Shown one piece after another: positions 33,395-46,574 of a stretch of 64,000 bases of DNA. The first letter of the stretch is position 1; every line of letters begins with the position of its first letter. The notes below the pieces were generated by a model that did no database searches, was not told where the DNA came from, and worked only from the letters and a program-made list of their open reading frames with translations. This DNA is from Sepioteuthis lessoniana. Taxonomy: Eukaryota; Mollusca; Cephalopoda; Myopsida; Loliginidae. Position numbers and translations under genes: made by a program. The stretch covers positions 94,450,133 to 94,514,132 of the forward strand of contig OY757915.1 of the NCBI GenBank assembly GCA_963585895.1. Reading direction: 5' to 3'.

Positions 33395-33475
33395 ACATAT
33401 ATGGCACAAGGCTTTGTTAATGGGGTGCTTAATGAGACTTGAACTCACTCATGTTTGCAGTTTGCATATGTAATC
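33395..33475 (-). mobile_element. S3 SINE fragment
   Basis: 'atggcacaaggctttgttaa', 'ggggtgcttaatgagacttg' and 'aactcactcatg' match S3 in reverse. Confidence 0.65.
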
Positions 33476-33529
33476 TACAAGAATAAAATCTCATTGAAAT
33501 TTAAATATATGCATGATTTTTTCCACAAG

Positions 33530-33870
33530 TCATAAAAAGGTAAACTACACTAGTTAAACTATTTTGTTTTCTTTTTTTTTTCTCTCTCACAATAACATTT
33601 TATACTTTTTTTTTTGCATTACTACATATTCATTCTTTCTTTTTTAATTTCTCTTTCCTTCCAATTCATTCTCTTTTTATTTCCTTCTCATGCTTTTTTT
33701 TTAGGTTTACTCAAGTGATTTAAAAAGATTTCAGTCAATCAAAGCTTCTGTATTCTCAACTCACCAACAAGACTAATGCCACCATCTTGAATCCATAGAC
33801 AAGCAGAATTCCTTATTCATATGTAAATAATCCAGTCAGAACAGGAACTATGCTAATTATGATTCTAATA
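33530..33870 (+). repeat. R6 dispersed repeat, copy 1
   Basis: Shares 'aaactacactagttaaacta', a long pyrimidine stretch, 'aaagatttcagtca', 'ccaccatcttgaatccatag' and 'aggaactatgctaat' in the same order with 42965-43270. No ORF. Nature unknown. Confidence 0.55.
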
Positions 33871-34139
33871 TTAACACAAGAGGAGACAATGTTTGCTTTC
33901 TAATCAATGCAATAATTTGCAAAACAGAAAATTCCCAATATTCACATCTGTTTATTTCCACTTTTTATTTAATGGTTTGGCGTAAAAATAAAAAACAATA
34001 AAGAATCAATTTTCTATCACAATTGTTAGGCTAATGATGTTCATAAACACAGGCTTCCTCAAATGAGTAACTCAAAGTTCAAACATCAAGTAAAAGTAAT
34101 TTTCTTAAACTTGGAAGCACTTATGTCAAATACTATTGT

Positions 34140-34335
34140 TGTAGAAAATGGAATTGTCATCCCAAAATCAAAATCCTGGACAAGGCTGTTTGCATTTTAT
34201 ATCATGCTCATGCCTTTTGGAAAAGGTGTGAATCCAACTATAGGTAAATTGTAGAGCAGACTGGGCTCTTTAAACTTGGAATAGCAACCAGTTGAGGAGA
34301 CAAAAACTGAGTTCAAACCAGCTGTACTCCACTTA
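34140..34335 (+). mobile_element. S4 repeat
   Basis: Plus-strand S4: 'gaaaatggaattgtcatc', 'gccttttggaaaaggtgtg', 'gagcagactgggctctttaa', 'gttcaaaccagct'. Confidence 0.55.
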
Positions 34336-34339
34336 AAAA

Positions 34340-35360
34340 ATTAACCTTGTATTACATTCTGCTTGTGGCAGAGGTGTTGGGTTAATACAAAGTCATCAAC
34401 ATTTAGTCTAAGACCAACCACACAAGCAGATTCCCAGATTATAATGAATCATTAAACATGAAAAATTCTGTATAAATTAATTTCCCAGAACAGTCTCAAC
34501 CAGAAACATCAAGTTCTACAAAACTCATTCTATTCAATTACAAAAGAGCAATATCTATCATTTTTCTTATAATTCTCTTTCTTTTTTTTTAAACTTAATC
34601 AAACAAATATTTATTAAAGATAAACAATCATTTTTCAGCCATTACTTGTCCCTCTAATAGGACAGCAACAGTGTTGCTATGAACAATGGTCAGCAAGATA
34701 GATTACATCATTCACTTCACTTAGTAGGATTCATTCTTCAGGCAAAGAAGCCTTTTTACCAATGTTTACAGTGGAGGTGTGCAGCCTGATAATGCGAGAA
34801 ATTTGGAGATGACCAGTGCAAGAACAAACCTGTCTGCCAAAAATAAGTTACCTTATAACTTTACAAGTAAACTTGCATTTTTGCAACATAAATAATTATA
34901 ATTCCTTAGACGGAAAGACATAACTACACAAATTAGAATGAACAATAAAGGCATATTTTTTTCTTCTTTTTAAACAAATCTAAGTGGAATGATTGAGTTT
35001 TAAAAAACTATTTACCGACTGTAAAAATGATAATAATGAGGAAATTAAATTTTGATTAAACAAGGAAAAAGTTAATGCAAAATATCAATCAATATCAACT
35101 TATTCTGAGATGTCTTTATTTAGATTATGAATTTTAATTTTTACAATACATTCTTTTTGTTATTCATGAAGACAATATTAGTTCCTTCACCCACATTTTC
35201 ATCTTAGAAAAGTCTGTCTTATGACATTTAGGTAGTATGGTCATTCAGTAATAATCTTATACAAAAAAGGAATTTAAAAAAAAAAAAATTAGATCAGTTG
35301 ACTGATTTAACAAGTAAACCAAAAATATCTTCTGACTTAAACAGTCTCAGCACTTTATAT
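34340..35360. other. No feature seen
   Basis: AT-rich spacer with poly(A) near 35276-35288. Confidence 0.45.
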
Positions 35361-35364
35361 GAAA

Positions 35365-35660
35365 CAAATATTGGTTAGTTGGTTGGTTTTACAACATGTA
35401 AATTATATATGGCACCAAAATATATCTTTACAATCATTTTAAATAGATAAACACTACATACTTAGTTTTAACAACTGATGTACTAATGTAGTTCAAAATC
35501 ATTTTAAAAATGATCAAGCAGATTTATTTGACACATACATGGGACCCAAACAAGTACTACCACTTGGGCTCAGAGTGGACCTGGGAGTAATGGCAATAAA
35601 TAGGTGATTCCACATTCCACAGACCTCCAGATAAAGTTTAGTCTCATAGCCAGAATACAG
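35365..35660 (-). mobile_element. Family P/P2 retroposon, degraded
   Basis: Starts with a (ttggttgg)-type run at 35368-35390, then 'gacacatacatgggacccaa', 'taccacttgggctcagagtg', 'gacctgggagtaatggcaat'. Old and internally eroded. Confidence 0.55.
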
Positions 35661-35664
35661 AAGA

Positions 35665-36880
35665 AAATAATTTATAGTTGTAAATACTAAATTTCTCTTA
35701 TGAAGTCATAGGCAAACTTTCACCTGCAGGCCACATGCAGCCTGTGGTGCTTTCTGAATAGTTCACCTAATTTCAAGAGGGTAATGATATTTATTGAAAT
35801 ATGCGACTATACTTTAAAGAAAATTGTTTTAATAAAATTTTGATTCACAGATTATGAAAATATTCAATTTTTTCTTCAATATATGAATCATATTCTTATG
35901 AATACATCAATTTTTAAGATATTTTTCCTTTTAATTATTCCATAAATGTAACATTGTAACAACATGTGGTAATCACATTGATATCAGTGATAATATTATA
36001 CCAAGACCTCAATATTTTACCAAAAATATCTTTCTACCACCAAAAAGGGGAAAAAAATAATCAACTTTTACCTATTTCTAAGGCAGATACTTGTCTTTTG
36101 TAGTGAAAATGGTTGAGATACTTTCAACCAAAAATTACCTTAAAATTTTTAGTAGTGTGGTCTGCCTGATGATGAGTTATGTCTCATATGGCCAGCTTCT
36201 GGTCTAAGAGTACACGTATAAGCAAGAAAAAATAAATTGTGAAATCATGAATGTAACCTATCTTATATTTCCCCTCAAAATAACAAGACAAATGATGTAT
36301 ATGAGATATAATTCATCCTATGTATTGACTGAAAGAGATTCCTTATTTTTAAAATACTAGAATGAAAGGTAAGAAAATACAAGGATTACAAACTTGATTC
36401 CTGGTGGATTTATCCATCTCTCTTTCTCTCTAGCTAACTGAGCTGGTATGCCCAATAAATAGGGTTCCCTTCTCTTCCTCTGGTCAGTCCTAATTTGACC
36501 TCCCATTGATCAGAGGCTATAATGAAAAGTCAGTCTCCAGAATTATCAGATGACACTTTACCATGTAACAAGTACAAATTTTAGCTTCTAAGATAATTTT
36601 ATAATTTCAAATAACCCAAATTAGAGAAATTTCAACTAATATAATATTTACACCAATTTCCCTAAAAACAGAATCTGTGTGTCCAGAATTTTTAGAGAAA
36701 TATCTAAATATTTTAGTCACAGTAGCTTATCACTTTTTTTTTTTTTTTATACATCAGTACAATTGTTTCCCTTATCAACAGGTTTGCTGTCCTGTAGTTC
36801 CAGTTACTCACAGTCAACCCCAGAAATAAACAATTCATAAGTTTTATCTAATAATATTCAAATTTGATACCTAGTTGGCA
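35665..36880. other. No gene recognised
   Basis: AT-rich. 'acctgcaggccacatgcagcctg' at 35720-35745 is a short GC-rich imperfect palindrome. Nothing else. Confidence 0.4.
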
Positions 36881-36884
36881 ATGA

Positions 36885-37915
36885 ATACTGGACACTTCAC
36901 AGAGGATGAACTTGACACAGTTCTGAAAACAATTAAAAGTAGAAAAACTGCAGGTCTCAAGGAAATACCTCCTGAAATACAGAAGACAGGGAAAATTGAT
37001 GCTATATTTCTTTGATTATGCAACACTGTGTATAATCAAAAACACAATAGAGAAATGGATGAAAGGATGCATCCTTCCCTTCCCAAAGAAAGGCGACCTC
37101 AGAATCACTAGGAATTACAGAAGCAAAACTCTTACTGCTATAGCTGGTAAGGTTTATAATGCCTTGCTTCTCAATAGTATCCAACTTGAAGTCGAGAAAA
37201 TTCTCAGGGAAAATTAGAATGGCTTTTGTAGAAATCGATCCACAACTTCACAGATTCTGACTATCCATTGAAACATCAAAGGAGTATATGCAAAAAAAAT
37301 CTTGAGGCAACACTATTGTTCATAGATTTCTCCAAGGCATTTTATTCCATATACAGACGAAAGATGGTGCAAATATTACTAACATATGGTCCCCCAAAGA
37401 AACGGTTACTGCTATAATAATGCCTTACAAAAACACAAAAGCAATGGTTTGCTCACCAATTGGTAATATTGATTTCTTTGACATCATTGCTGGAGTCTTG
37501 CAAGAAGATACATTGACACCATTTCTATTCATATGCCTAGACTGCGTACTATGAACATCAATAAATCTAATGAAAGAAAATGATTTCACACTAAAAAAAA
37601 AGCAAGAAGCAGACAATATCCAGCAGAAACTATTACTCATGCAGCCTACGGAGATGATCAAGAGCTTCTTGCAAATACACCTGCTCAAGCTGAATCTCAG
37701 CTGCATAGCATGGAGCAGGCAGTAAGAGGCATTGGTCTCCTTGTAAACTCAGATAAAACAGAGTTAATGTGTTTAAACAAAAGGGTGCCATTATATGGCA
37801 AGCCACTGAAATTAATAGAACCATTCATATACTGAAGCAGCAATATCACATCTACTGAAAATGATATCAACAAACACATACATAAAACATGAACCGCTAT
37901 TGACAGGTGAATGTC
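36885..37915 (+). mobile_element. Old RTE-like LINE fragment, copy 6 (pseudogenised RT)
   Basis: Plus-strand internal fragment of the older LINE subfamily. Conceptual pieces: GHFTEDELDTVLKTIKSRKT (36892 on), WMKGCILPFPKKGDL (about 37055-37100), VQILLTYGPPK near 37370, AGVLQEDTLTPFLF near 37490-37530, and IEPFIY near 37815. The YADD region reads AYGDD near 37640. Many stops and frameshifts. It ends abruptly near 37915 before the C-terminal part, so both ends are truncated. Confidence 0.82.
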
Positions 37916-38159
37916 CATATGGAATTAAACAAAAATTAATTATTAATCTATTTGAATATAAATCATAAAGAGTTCTTTCAGTGAAGTAAATAATGTTATA
38001 AAAGGAACATGTTAGAAATAAAGATACTCAAAGACCAGCCTGTATTTCAAGTCTTTTAATCGAACCTTGTTCCATACTTAGATATATTCATCAGAATCAA
38101 TATAAACAATTGCGAGTAAAATATAAATGCAAATCTAGTGAACTGAATATAACCAGAAC

Positions 38160-38525
38160 TGATTGATTTTAACAGCATATCAAACTCATCTAAGGTTATT
38201 TTATATCAAGAAGTTAAGTAATTGCATTCATTGTATGTTCATATTTACATTTTTTGGACAGCTGTTTCTTAAAAGGTTTTTGTTTTAATATAGTCTTAGT
38301 ACAATTCATTTTTAAATAAATCTGTTTGGCCCACAAATGAGACACTAATAGGTACAGCCACTCTAGTTCAGAATGGACTTAAGATTAATGACAATCAAAG
38401 GGTACTCCACACTCCCTAGAACTCCAGAACTGGAGTCTCACAACAAGATGCAGTTTAGTGTCATATCCTTATGGAGGGGATACAGTCAACATATTCTCTA
38501 CCCTGCTAACAGGGTGAACCAAAAC
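38160..38525 (-). mobile_element. Family P2 retroposon
   Basis: Minus strand. Tail 'ttttaacagcatatcaaact' at 38168, body 'gcattcattgtatgttcata', head 'tttggcccacaaatgagaca' through 'ctgctaacagggtgaacc'. Matches 39722-40130 and 60035-60412. Confidence 0.72.
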
Positions 38526-38644
38526 TGAAGAAAAATAAGATTATGAAGAAGAATAAATAGAAGTAGACGTATTAGAATATTTATTCACAATAAAATGTTT
38601 TTTGTTCATGCTTATCATGCTGTATTTTATACTGAGTTAAAATC

Positions 38645-38825
38645 TTGAATGAGGTTGTTTGTATTTCACTTAACAGGAATGCTCTTGAGAAAGGCATCAA
38701 TCCATCTAGTCTCCCTCCAATCAAGAGTAAATAGTAGGGTATACCAAGTCCTTTAGCCTTGTTTAAACAACCATTCTAGAAGCAAAACTCTGAATTCAAA
38801 CCAGCTTTACTTCACTTTAAAATTG
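38645..38825 (+). mobile_element. S4 repeat, degraded
   Basis: 'gaatgctcttgagaaaggca', 'gagtaaatagtagggtatac', 'attcaaaccagcttta' in S4 order. Confidence 0.5.
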
Positions 38826-38853
38826 ACCTTATGTCACATCTTGTCTGAGATGG

Positions 38854-38880
38854 TATATATATATATATATATATATATAT
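38854..38880. repeat. (TA)n microsatellite
   Basis: TA run of 27 bases. Confidence 0.93.
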
Positions 38881-38889
38881 GCATGCAAT

Positions 38890-39720
38890 CATACATGCAC
38901 ACACATATAAGATATTACTTTAGTAATAAACAGATTATATGTGAAGCTAGTAATTTATACTTTAATTATTTACAGAACAATTTTGTACAATCAATCATTT
39001 AATAAAGCAGATGGTTATTTAACAGTACACTGATAAGAACATGGGTAGTTTAAATTAGAACTGCTGAATAGTCAACTAAGCTTTGATTAAGTTTCTCATA
39101 TCATATCCACTGGGATCAATCCAACTAGCTATTTAGAAAATCTATGAGAAACAAATGGCATGAATATCTACATTTTTATATATGCATATATAATAAAAGT
39201 GTGATGGAGATGTCAATTTCAGATAAGACAAAATAAAGCAATGAATATGAAGGTCAAATGAAAAGAATATCTCAGCGGTATATCGCCAACAGACTTGATA
39301 TTTCTTAACAAAAGGAAACACTTTTATGGTTAGTCAATTACATGAGATGACCATTGTTCTGTAACAAGCACATTGCACTTTTCTCTTCATCTATTGTATC
39401 ACCAAGCTAGTAATCATTGTCAATATTATCTATTATCTCATATCACTAATCTTGCATCTTCCTAAGGGTAGAGAAAGAAAGTCAACTTATTATTGAGACT
39501 ATTCAGAAGTGACTCAGCTATGAGACATCTACTTTTTGTTAAAAACCCATCTACTAGTTCTTTTAAGAATGTCATCATATCCCTTTTTAGGTACCAAGCT
39601 CTTTATTCTTTTTACATGTTCTTTTATTCATCAATAAGCTTATTTTTCATTTACCTTAAACTCCACCTTTCATAGGTAGTACAGGCTGGATAATTGATTT
39701 CTATTTATTTCTTTTGCTTT
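38890..39720. other. No feature seen
   Basis: AT-rich spacer; the ORF at 39493-39675 has no motif. Confidence 0.45.
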
Positions 39721-39721
39721 T

Positions 39722-40130
39722 TCTGATTGATTTATTGATTTTAAGAGAATATCAAAGGACCTACAGTTACTTGATACTTGAGGTTAGGAAATTGCATTCA
39801 TTGTATGTTCATATTTACATTTTTTGTGCAGCTGTTTCTTAAGAGCATTTTTTGGAGGGGAGGAGCATTACAAATGGACCTATCAAATACAAATGCTTTT
39901 GAACAGATCTAATTGACCCATAAATGGGAACGTAATAGGGACTACCACTTCAGGTCAGAGTAGGTCTGGTAATAAAGGGGTACTTCACACTTCCCAGAAC
40001 TTCAGAAAGGGAGCCTTACTAACAAATCCAATTTAATATCATATCGAGGAAACATCTTTTTAGGAGAGGTCTTACCCCTCTGCAGAGGATACAGCCAGTG
40101 TATTTGAAGCCCTATTGACATGAATATCAA
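39722..40130 (-). mobile_element. Family P2 retroposon
   Basis: Tail region at 39725-39790 ('ttgattttaagagaatatca'), the P2 marker 'gcattcattgtatgttcata' at about 39793, head 'ttgacccataaatgggaacg' and 'cttacccctctgcagaggat' at 40065-40090. Confidence 0.72.
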
Positions 40131-40134
40131 CAAT

Positions 40135-40970
40135 CATCAATATAATGTATGTTTTGAGGAGATATTTCAGTTAAAACCCATTCTACATTTAATAACTGAA
40201 TTTTTAATTTGTTTTCCCTTTCTGTGGTACATTTATTTCATTGTTTTTTTATGCTCTACCTTTGTTTTAGAGTTACCTGCTAATAAACTTGCTGACCACA
40301 TTGTAGCTTTCAGATTCATTAATAAAAAGTGTAAAATGGATTTATTCTGAAAAATCAAGATTCCAAATGTACTAAGTATTGTTGAACCCTGGAAATAAAA
40401 TAAAGATCTCTTTATAAAATGAGATATGTATTATAATGAGTTGTTTGGAAAATAATGGCAGATTTTATTAAACATTTAATGATAAAATTGACTTATTTTC
40501 AAAACAACATAATATGATGTTCATTATTTCATTCTTTCTTTCTCACAAATTTCTGGTTATGAATTTGATTTTCAGGACAGGAAAATTGATGTCTGCATAA
40601 AGAATAATACATGATTGACCTTGATTTCTCTTCTTCTACTCCACCATGTAAAGATGACAAGGGTTTTAAAAAAAAAAAAAAAGGCCAGAATGCAGGCAAA
40701 GGAGGAGGTGCTTTTAAAGAAATGACACTAACAGTCAGGAACTAGAATTTGAAATTATTCATTTTCCCATGTGGCTGTTACAATGACATAATTGAACCAT
40801 TTGTTTAAGGTGGGAGGATATTTCAAAAGATTATACAGTATAAAACATTTGTTTCTTATACTGTAAAATTTTCTAAAAAATTGCAAGAACAAAAAATGTA
40901 TTCTTGTACACATCTCTTAAGGTGATGTCTCAAAAGCATGCAAAAATGAGTTTAAAATAAGACCATCCTT
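40135..40970. other. No feature seen
   Basis: AT-rich spacer; poly(A) at about 40670-40682. Confidence 0.45.
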
Positions 40971-40975
40971 TTGTA

Positions 40976-41235
40976 ACTAGACATTGGCATAATGGTTAGA
41001 GTGTATGCAAAGGCCCGGGAGACCTGGGTTCAATCCCAGGTTGAGTCATACCAAAGACTCAAAAAAATGGTACAAGATGCTACCTTGCTTAACACTCAGC
41101 ATTATAAGGTAAGGATCAAGGGTAAAGTGGAACAATCCAGGGAATGGAGTAGCACCCTCCTGTACACCTTGGTGTAGTAGCTATTGAAAAGGGAGCCTTC
41201 GGGGTCACCCTCGACTACAGTCACTAACTTTACTT
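40976..41235 (+). mobile_element. S2 tRNA-derived SINE, full-length
   Basis: Best S2 copy. The tRNA-like head at 40984-41045 has an A-box-like 'taatggttagagtgt' and a strong B-box 'gggttcaatcccagg', with the gagacctggg stem. Then 'cttaacactcagcattataa', 'ggtaaagtggaacaatcc', 'gggagccttcggggtcaccc', and a tail of (ctttactttac). Confidence 0.85.
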
Positions 41236-41629
41236 TACTTTTGTTGCCAATATTACAAAACTGTTTTGTTTGCATACCTTTCTTGAACAATAAGAAATAC
41301 ACTAAAATTGAAATTGTCAATAATGGTTTTATCATAATTGTAATAATAGTAATAAGGGATTTATATGAACTGATGTCTTTATCTTGGTTATATTGTCCTC
41401 TCATTTCAGCTGTTGTATCCTCCAACTTTCTTTAGATAACAATCTGATAAAATTCAGGGTTCAAATGTTACTAAATATGACAGATGCTCTAAGATAGCCA
41501 GGAGGAGGTACAACAACCAAAATGCTGTAACTATAACAACCAACATAAAGACATTAGTTAGAATAAAATCATTTTTCATCGAAAGAATTCAAACAAAAAT
41601 AATGGATACAAAGTTATTAATCTACAGTT

Positions 41630-41735
41630 GATTGATTTTAACTGCATGTCAACCTAAGTGCTTTCTTTTTTTGGGGGGAAGCGATACCACTCTGCAGAAG
41701 ATACAGTCAGAATATTCCAAATCCTGTTAACAAGA
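41630..41735 (-). mobile_element. Family P2 retroposon with internal deletion
   Basis: Tail 'gattttaactgcatgtcaac' is joined almost directly to the head 'ataccactctgcagaagata' and 'cctgttaacaagac'; about 250 internal bases are missing. Confidence 0.6.
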
Positions 41736-41739
41736 CTAA

Positions 41740-42960
41740 GTTCTCAATCTAAGACTATTTCTTGCTGTGTTAAAATAAAAGACAGAATAAAGTAGATGTA
41801 AAAATTAAAAGACTAACCTCTTGTTACTTTCTACAGATTAACAAATCAGATTGAAAAATATATTTTCCCTTTATTTTTTCATGGCCATTGAAATTTAGAA
41901 GGCTGCAGATTGAGAGAATAGAGGCACTAAGAAGCTAACAAGTGCAAATTGGAAACTTGAATGTCAGTGTAGAATTCTGATATGAGCTAGATGAAATGGT
42001 TTAAGAAGCATGAATGAAAATGTCAGTCAAAAGATAAAAAGAAAAATCAAAGAGGAGAACATCTAAAGCTTTATGGACAATTAAATCTTAACCTTTCTAA
42101 TTTCAGCAGGACTAAAAAAATATATTTGTAGAGTTCACTTGCAAAAGAAACACCTTTACCAAGTTTTTGATGGTAAATAAAAATAAATCTTATTTGAAAA
42201 AAAAGAAGAATATCCAGGGATAGTAAAAAATCAAACACCAAAAACAAAGAATATATAAAAAGAAAAAAAGTTATATTTCTGTATATTTTAGAATAGTTTA
42301 AAAGAATGATGCAAGACCAAAAATACTTCTTGCTAATGGAGAGTTTCTTAATTATAATACAAAACAATTTTTAAGAGTGAAAATTGATTTTTTTTTCTTT
42401 AAAGAATCTGTTTTCTTTTTTTTCTCTTATTGCACAATGCAAATATACACTATGATTTGGATAGCAAAATATATGACATTCAAATATCACAAGTTTTTAA
42501 TTAGAACACTTCAGGTCTTAATTGCATAAACGCAAGTGAAGGCATTTCCTGAATTAATTTATATGATAAAAGAAGGGTAAGGACATTGTCGATTTTATCT
42601 ATTTATTTTATTTTCAAGGTGTCTAGATAGATCACAAACTTACTAGTATTATAAACCAAAAAACAATGAAACTTAAACCATAGCCATCAGTATATATAGT
42701 TTGCTATATTTATAAATAAAGAGTGTTAAATATTGGTGAGAGAGCATATATATCTAAGTCAGGATAGTATGAATACAGAGTCAATGGCCCATGGTGACCC
42801 ACAGTTAACCTTGTGTCTACACAATTCTAATATGAAATTTATATATATATATATATATATATGAAAAAAAAACAATCATGCATCCTGGTCTCATTACAGG
42901 ATAATGAGAAATTCCATTCTTATGAGAACACAAGACATTTTAGAAATTCAAACATATCAA
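41740..42960. other. No gene; (TA)n at 42841-42862
   Basis: AT-rich spacer. The 98-codon minus frame at 42071-42367 is low-complexity (Phe/Ile/Leu/Lys) and not supported. Confidence 0.45.
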
Positions 42961-42964
42961 TGAT

Positions 42965-43270
42965 TTTTTTTCTGCAGGTAATAACCATGTAGACTACACT
43001 ATTTAACCTCTCTCTCTCTCTCTCTCTCTCTCATACACACGTATTTTCATTATCTTCTTTCCAATATATCTTTCTATACTTCAATCTTTTTTTTCTTATT
43101 TTCAATTTCTCTCATGCTTTTGGTTTCTACATATCTTCTGTTTACTCTAGTTATTTAAAAGGATTTCAGTCACCCAATACTCCTACATTCTCCACTTGAC
43201 TGATGTTACCATCTTGAACCATAGACAAAATATAAATAATCCTACCAATTTATGACAGGAAATATCCTAA
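42965..43270 (+). repeat. R6 dispersed repeat, copy 2, with (CT)n
   Basis: Same block order as 33530-33870. The pyrimidine tract is expanded to (CT)n at 43008-43032. Confidence 0.55.
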
Positions 43271-43274
43271 TCAC

Positions 43275-44004
43275 AAGTCATTAATCAGTACATTTCAGGT
43301 CTTGGTCACATATGCCCAAAGGAATAATGACAAAAAGATTTCCCCACACTTTCCTGGATCCTAAAATCATTTTCACTTCCTTTATCCTCAACCCTCTATA
43401 CTCTAAATCTGATTGTACTTACGATTAGTTAAAATATCTATTGAGGAAAAATTGGGTACTCATGGTACAATAGTTAGCATTGCAGTCTCCTCCACTTCCT
43501 CCTCAATTTAGTCGCTCTTAAAATATGGCCTTATGCCAAAGTTAACATAATCCAACAAACATCTTATCCATAGAACCAATCAAGTGAAAGATTTTTTTAT
43601 TTTTTTTCTGTTCCATCATATAAGCCTTGGTATTGACAAATTACAAGCCACTGACAATAAATTTGTTTATTTGTCCTCCATGAATATGGCACAGTCTGAC
43701 AAAAATCTATACTCAGAAAAATTACAATGAATAAAAACCTATATCAAGTCTGTTTCTTTACTTAACTATACAAAACTTTTAAGTTCTTTCCTCATGCCAA
43801 GAATGTTAATGGTCTGCTTACAATAAGAAATAGGATTTAAAAAAAGATTAATCTTTAAAAAACAATGAGTAATTTCATGATAAATTTTGAAGACTATAAT
43901 CTCATAGCTTGTAAATTTTATCTTAGTAATTAAATTAATTGTAAAAAGGCTAAAAGAGGAGACAAGATAATTAAATAACCATAATCATCAATTCAACTTT
44001 AATC

Positions 44005-44061
<57 letters not shown>

Positions 44062-44914
44062 CATAAAGCTTAGGAAATTTTAAATACTCCAACAGCCAAA
44101 TTTATATATAACTAAAATTATGCTTATATATATTTCAAGTATAAGATAACAGTAAAGCAAGATAAAAACTCATGACTTAAGAGTTTCATGTCAATCATCT
44201 GAGGAGCTACTGTTCAATATGTCTTGACATGTTGAATTCTAGCTCACTTGAGGATCAATAATATGCAACTCTGAGTTAAGAGTTTTTATCCTGTTTTATT
44301 ATTATCATATTTTATACATAAAATATATCACTGATTGCTCTGCATTTTCATGTAGGACACTGTAAAAATTTTATAGATAAAAAACACTTTTAGCTTCAAA
44401 CTCTAATCATATATATATACTATAGTTACAAGTCGGGAGGATATCAGAACATGTAAATATATATATTTCACATAAAATAAGTTCCTTCATCTCCCAAGAG
44501 ATCTGCTCAAACACAGAAAATAAATCAATGGGACTGAAATTCTTGAAGTAAAAAAAATTGAAAATGATCCAAAGGAATGATAAAACAAAAATTATTCACT
44601 GTGAAATGAACATGAAATTTACAAGTGGACAATTTAAAATGAAAACAATTTACTTATTAGTTTGATAGTGAAATGATGCTTGCAATTATGTATATTTCAC
44701 TGCTTAGATGTATATAATGGAACAGAGAAGAGGAGTGGAAAGGAATGAGGTATAACAGTCTTTACTTATCTCATTCATGCTGTTTGCAATGAGTCAAGAG
44801 TGTTCATGACCAAAAGTCTGTCCTTTCTTTTTCTCTTACTGTTATTTAACAGACAGGCCGGGCAGTAATTTCTTCACCCTCAACCTTCTCATATAGTCTT
44901 TTGCTACTTTTCTT
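43275..44914. other. No gene; (TA)n at 44008-44059
   Basis: AT-rich spacer with a 52-base TA tract. Nothing else interpretable. Confidence 0.45.
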
Positions 44915-45320
44915 CATCATCATCATCATAATGGGTGGCCTTCACAATCTGTCCTTGTAGTTCTTTTTCTTTTTTTTTTTTTTTTTCTCATGACATCTTC
45001 TCATGCTGTGTAACCACTTTGTATTCTTGAATTGGCTGGTCGTTGTGTGCATCCCTCTCCAAAGATTTCCCCAAATGTCCTTCAGGCAAACTCATATTTT
45101 TGGCACACAAAAAGTAGTCCTTGTCACATGCCTTCCTTCAGCCAATCAGCAACTCCTCTTTTACAAACTGTGGTACCTGCTGATTTTGGTATGTGGTGAA
45201 TGGAGATGGAGGGTTACATGGATGGCACCCAGTCATTTAATGTTCTACTTTCCTGCTGATATCAGTCATACCCACTGATTGACCCTTATCAGTAGTCTGT
45301 TACCCTGAATAGGGTTAGTT
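44915..45320. other. Unidentified element-like block beginning with (ATC)n
   Basis: A run of five CAT/ATC trinucleotides near 44915-44930 opens a block that is richer in GC than its surroundings and ends near 'aatagggttag'. The trinucleotide run resembles the tail of the LINE in minus orientation, but the adjoining sequence does not match the LINE copies. A 91-codon plus frame at 45003-45278 has no recognised homology. Confidence 0.3.
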
Positions 45321-45324
45321 ATTC

Positions 45325-46570
45325 ATAACTATATATATATATATATAAATAGAGAGAGAGAGAGAGAAAGAGAGTAATACACTTACATGACTAAGAAGAT
45401 AAACACCTGAAGAAGGTTGGACTATACATAGATTGAAACAGATCAAAATGACAAATTTATTCATATGAAAAATTCATCACATAAATTCAGCCAACAATTT
45501 TTTGAAAATTATCTTCATATTTTAACATTAAAAATTATTATTGCAGAAAGATCTTGGAAGTCTTTAAAATGATTTTTCCACTGTTGCTAACAATGTTACA
45601 ATACAAAAACATTCAATGAAATATTATCCAACAAGTGCTGACAAGAATAACAACATAATAATCACAGCAAATACTTAAGGGTATCAAACAAAATTTATAA
45701 TAACTGCCAAAGAGAAAGATCACATTTTGCTCTTTTTAAAAAAAAATATTAGATGTGAACCGGAGTAAATATTTACAGTAGAATATATACACTATATTAA
45801 GGTTACCCAAATTTCTGTAGAAGACCAATCACGTGTCAAGTTATGAGACAATAAACATTTTTTCCAAACACATTTAACAAGAAATACTCAGAGTCATTTG
45901 GTACATTCTTTGACCTGCTTAAAATGGTTCATGTGAAATAGGTCACACACTTTGTAATGTTTTTTTTTTAGTATTTAGTAACAAATAAACAATCAAATTT
46001 ATAACAGAGTTTGAGGAGAAAATATATAAATATGAATCTCGAACAGTAAGAATGCTACAAAAAATCATTTTCTTGTGATTCTTTTGTAGAGATTTACATA
46101 AAAATATTTGCTACAAATGATTTATCATCATCTTTGCAGTTTCCCAATAAGTATATTAGATATTAACAACAGTGGTCAATAAGGAATATACTAGCCTCCT
46201 TTGTCAACATATACCAGCAAGTCTGCAAAGAGCTACAAATTCTATTCTCTCTCTCACTAACAATTCAATTCTGTCTTAAAATAGTTATTATAGAAATTGT
46301 GAGTAGTTAGAAGTGACTCAGTAGAAATGAATAAATGAGACACAACATGCATTGCTTATTTTTCACTATTTTTGTAATAAATTTATTATATTATATTTTA
46401 ATTCATATAATAAACCTGCTGTCTTCAATCATGAGTTGGGGTTAAAAGTGATTTTTTTTGTCAAGATTTCTACATAAACTAAACAATAGTCACCAAAGCT
46501 TTACAATTTATAAACAGTATATAGCAGCCTACATGTGTGACTATGTACTGCAAAAGGCAAAATAATGTAA
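45325..46570. other. No gene; short (TA)n(GA)n near 45331-45375
   Basis: AT-rich spacer with a compound TA/GA microsatellite. Confidence 0.45.
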
Positions 46571-46574
46571 GCAA

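Noticed and set aside
40984..41050. Possible genuine tRNA gene
   Set aside because: The A- and B-box-like motifs are embedded in the S2 SINE, repeated at 14.3, 24.7 and 46.6 kb, and the acceptor stem does not close; it is a SINE head.
42071..42367. 98-codon minus ORF as a membrane protein
   Set aside because: Composition is what AT-rich DNA yields by chance (Phe, Ile, Leu, Lys); no conserved pattern.
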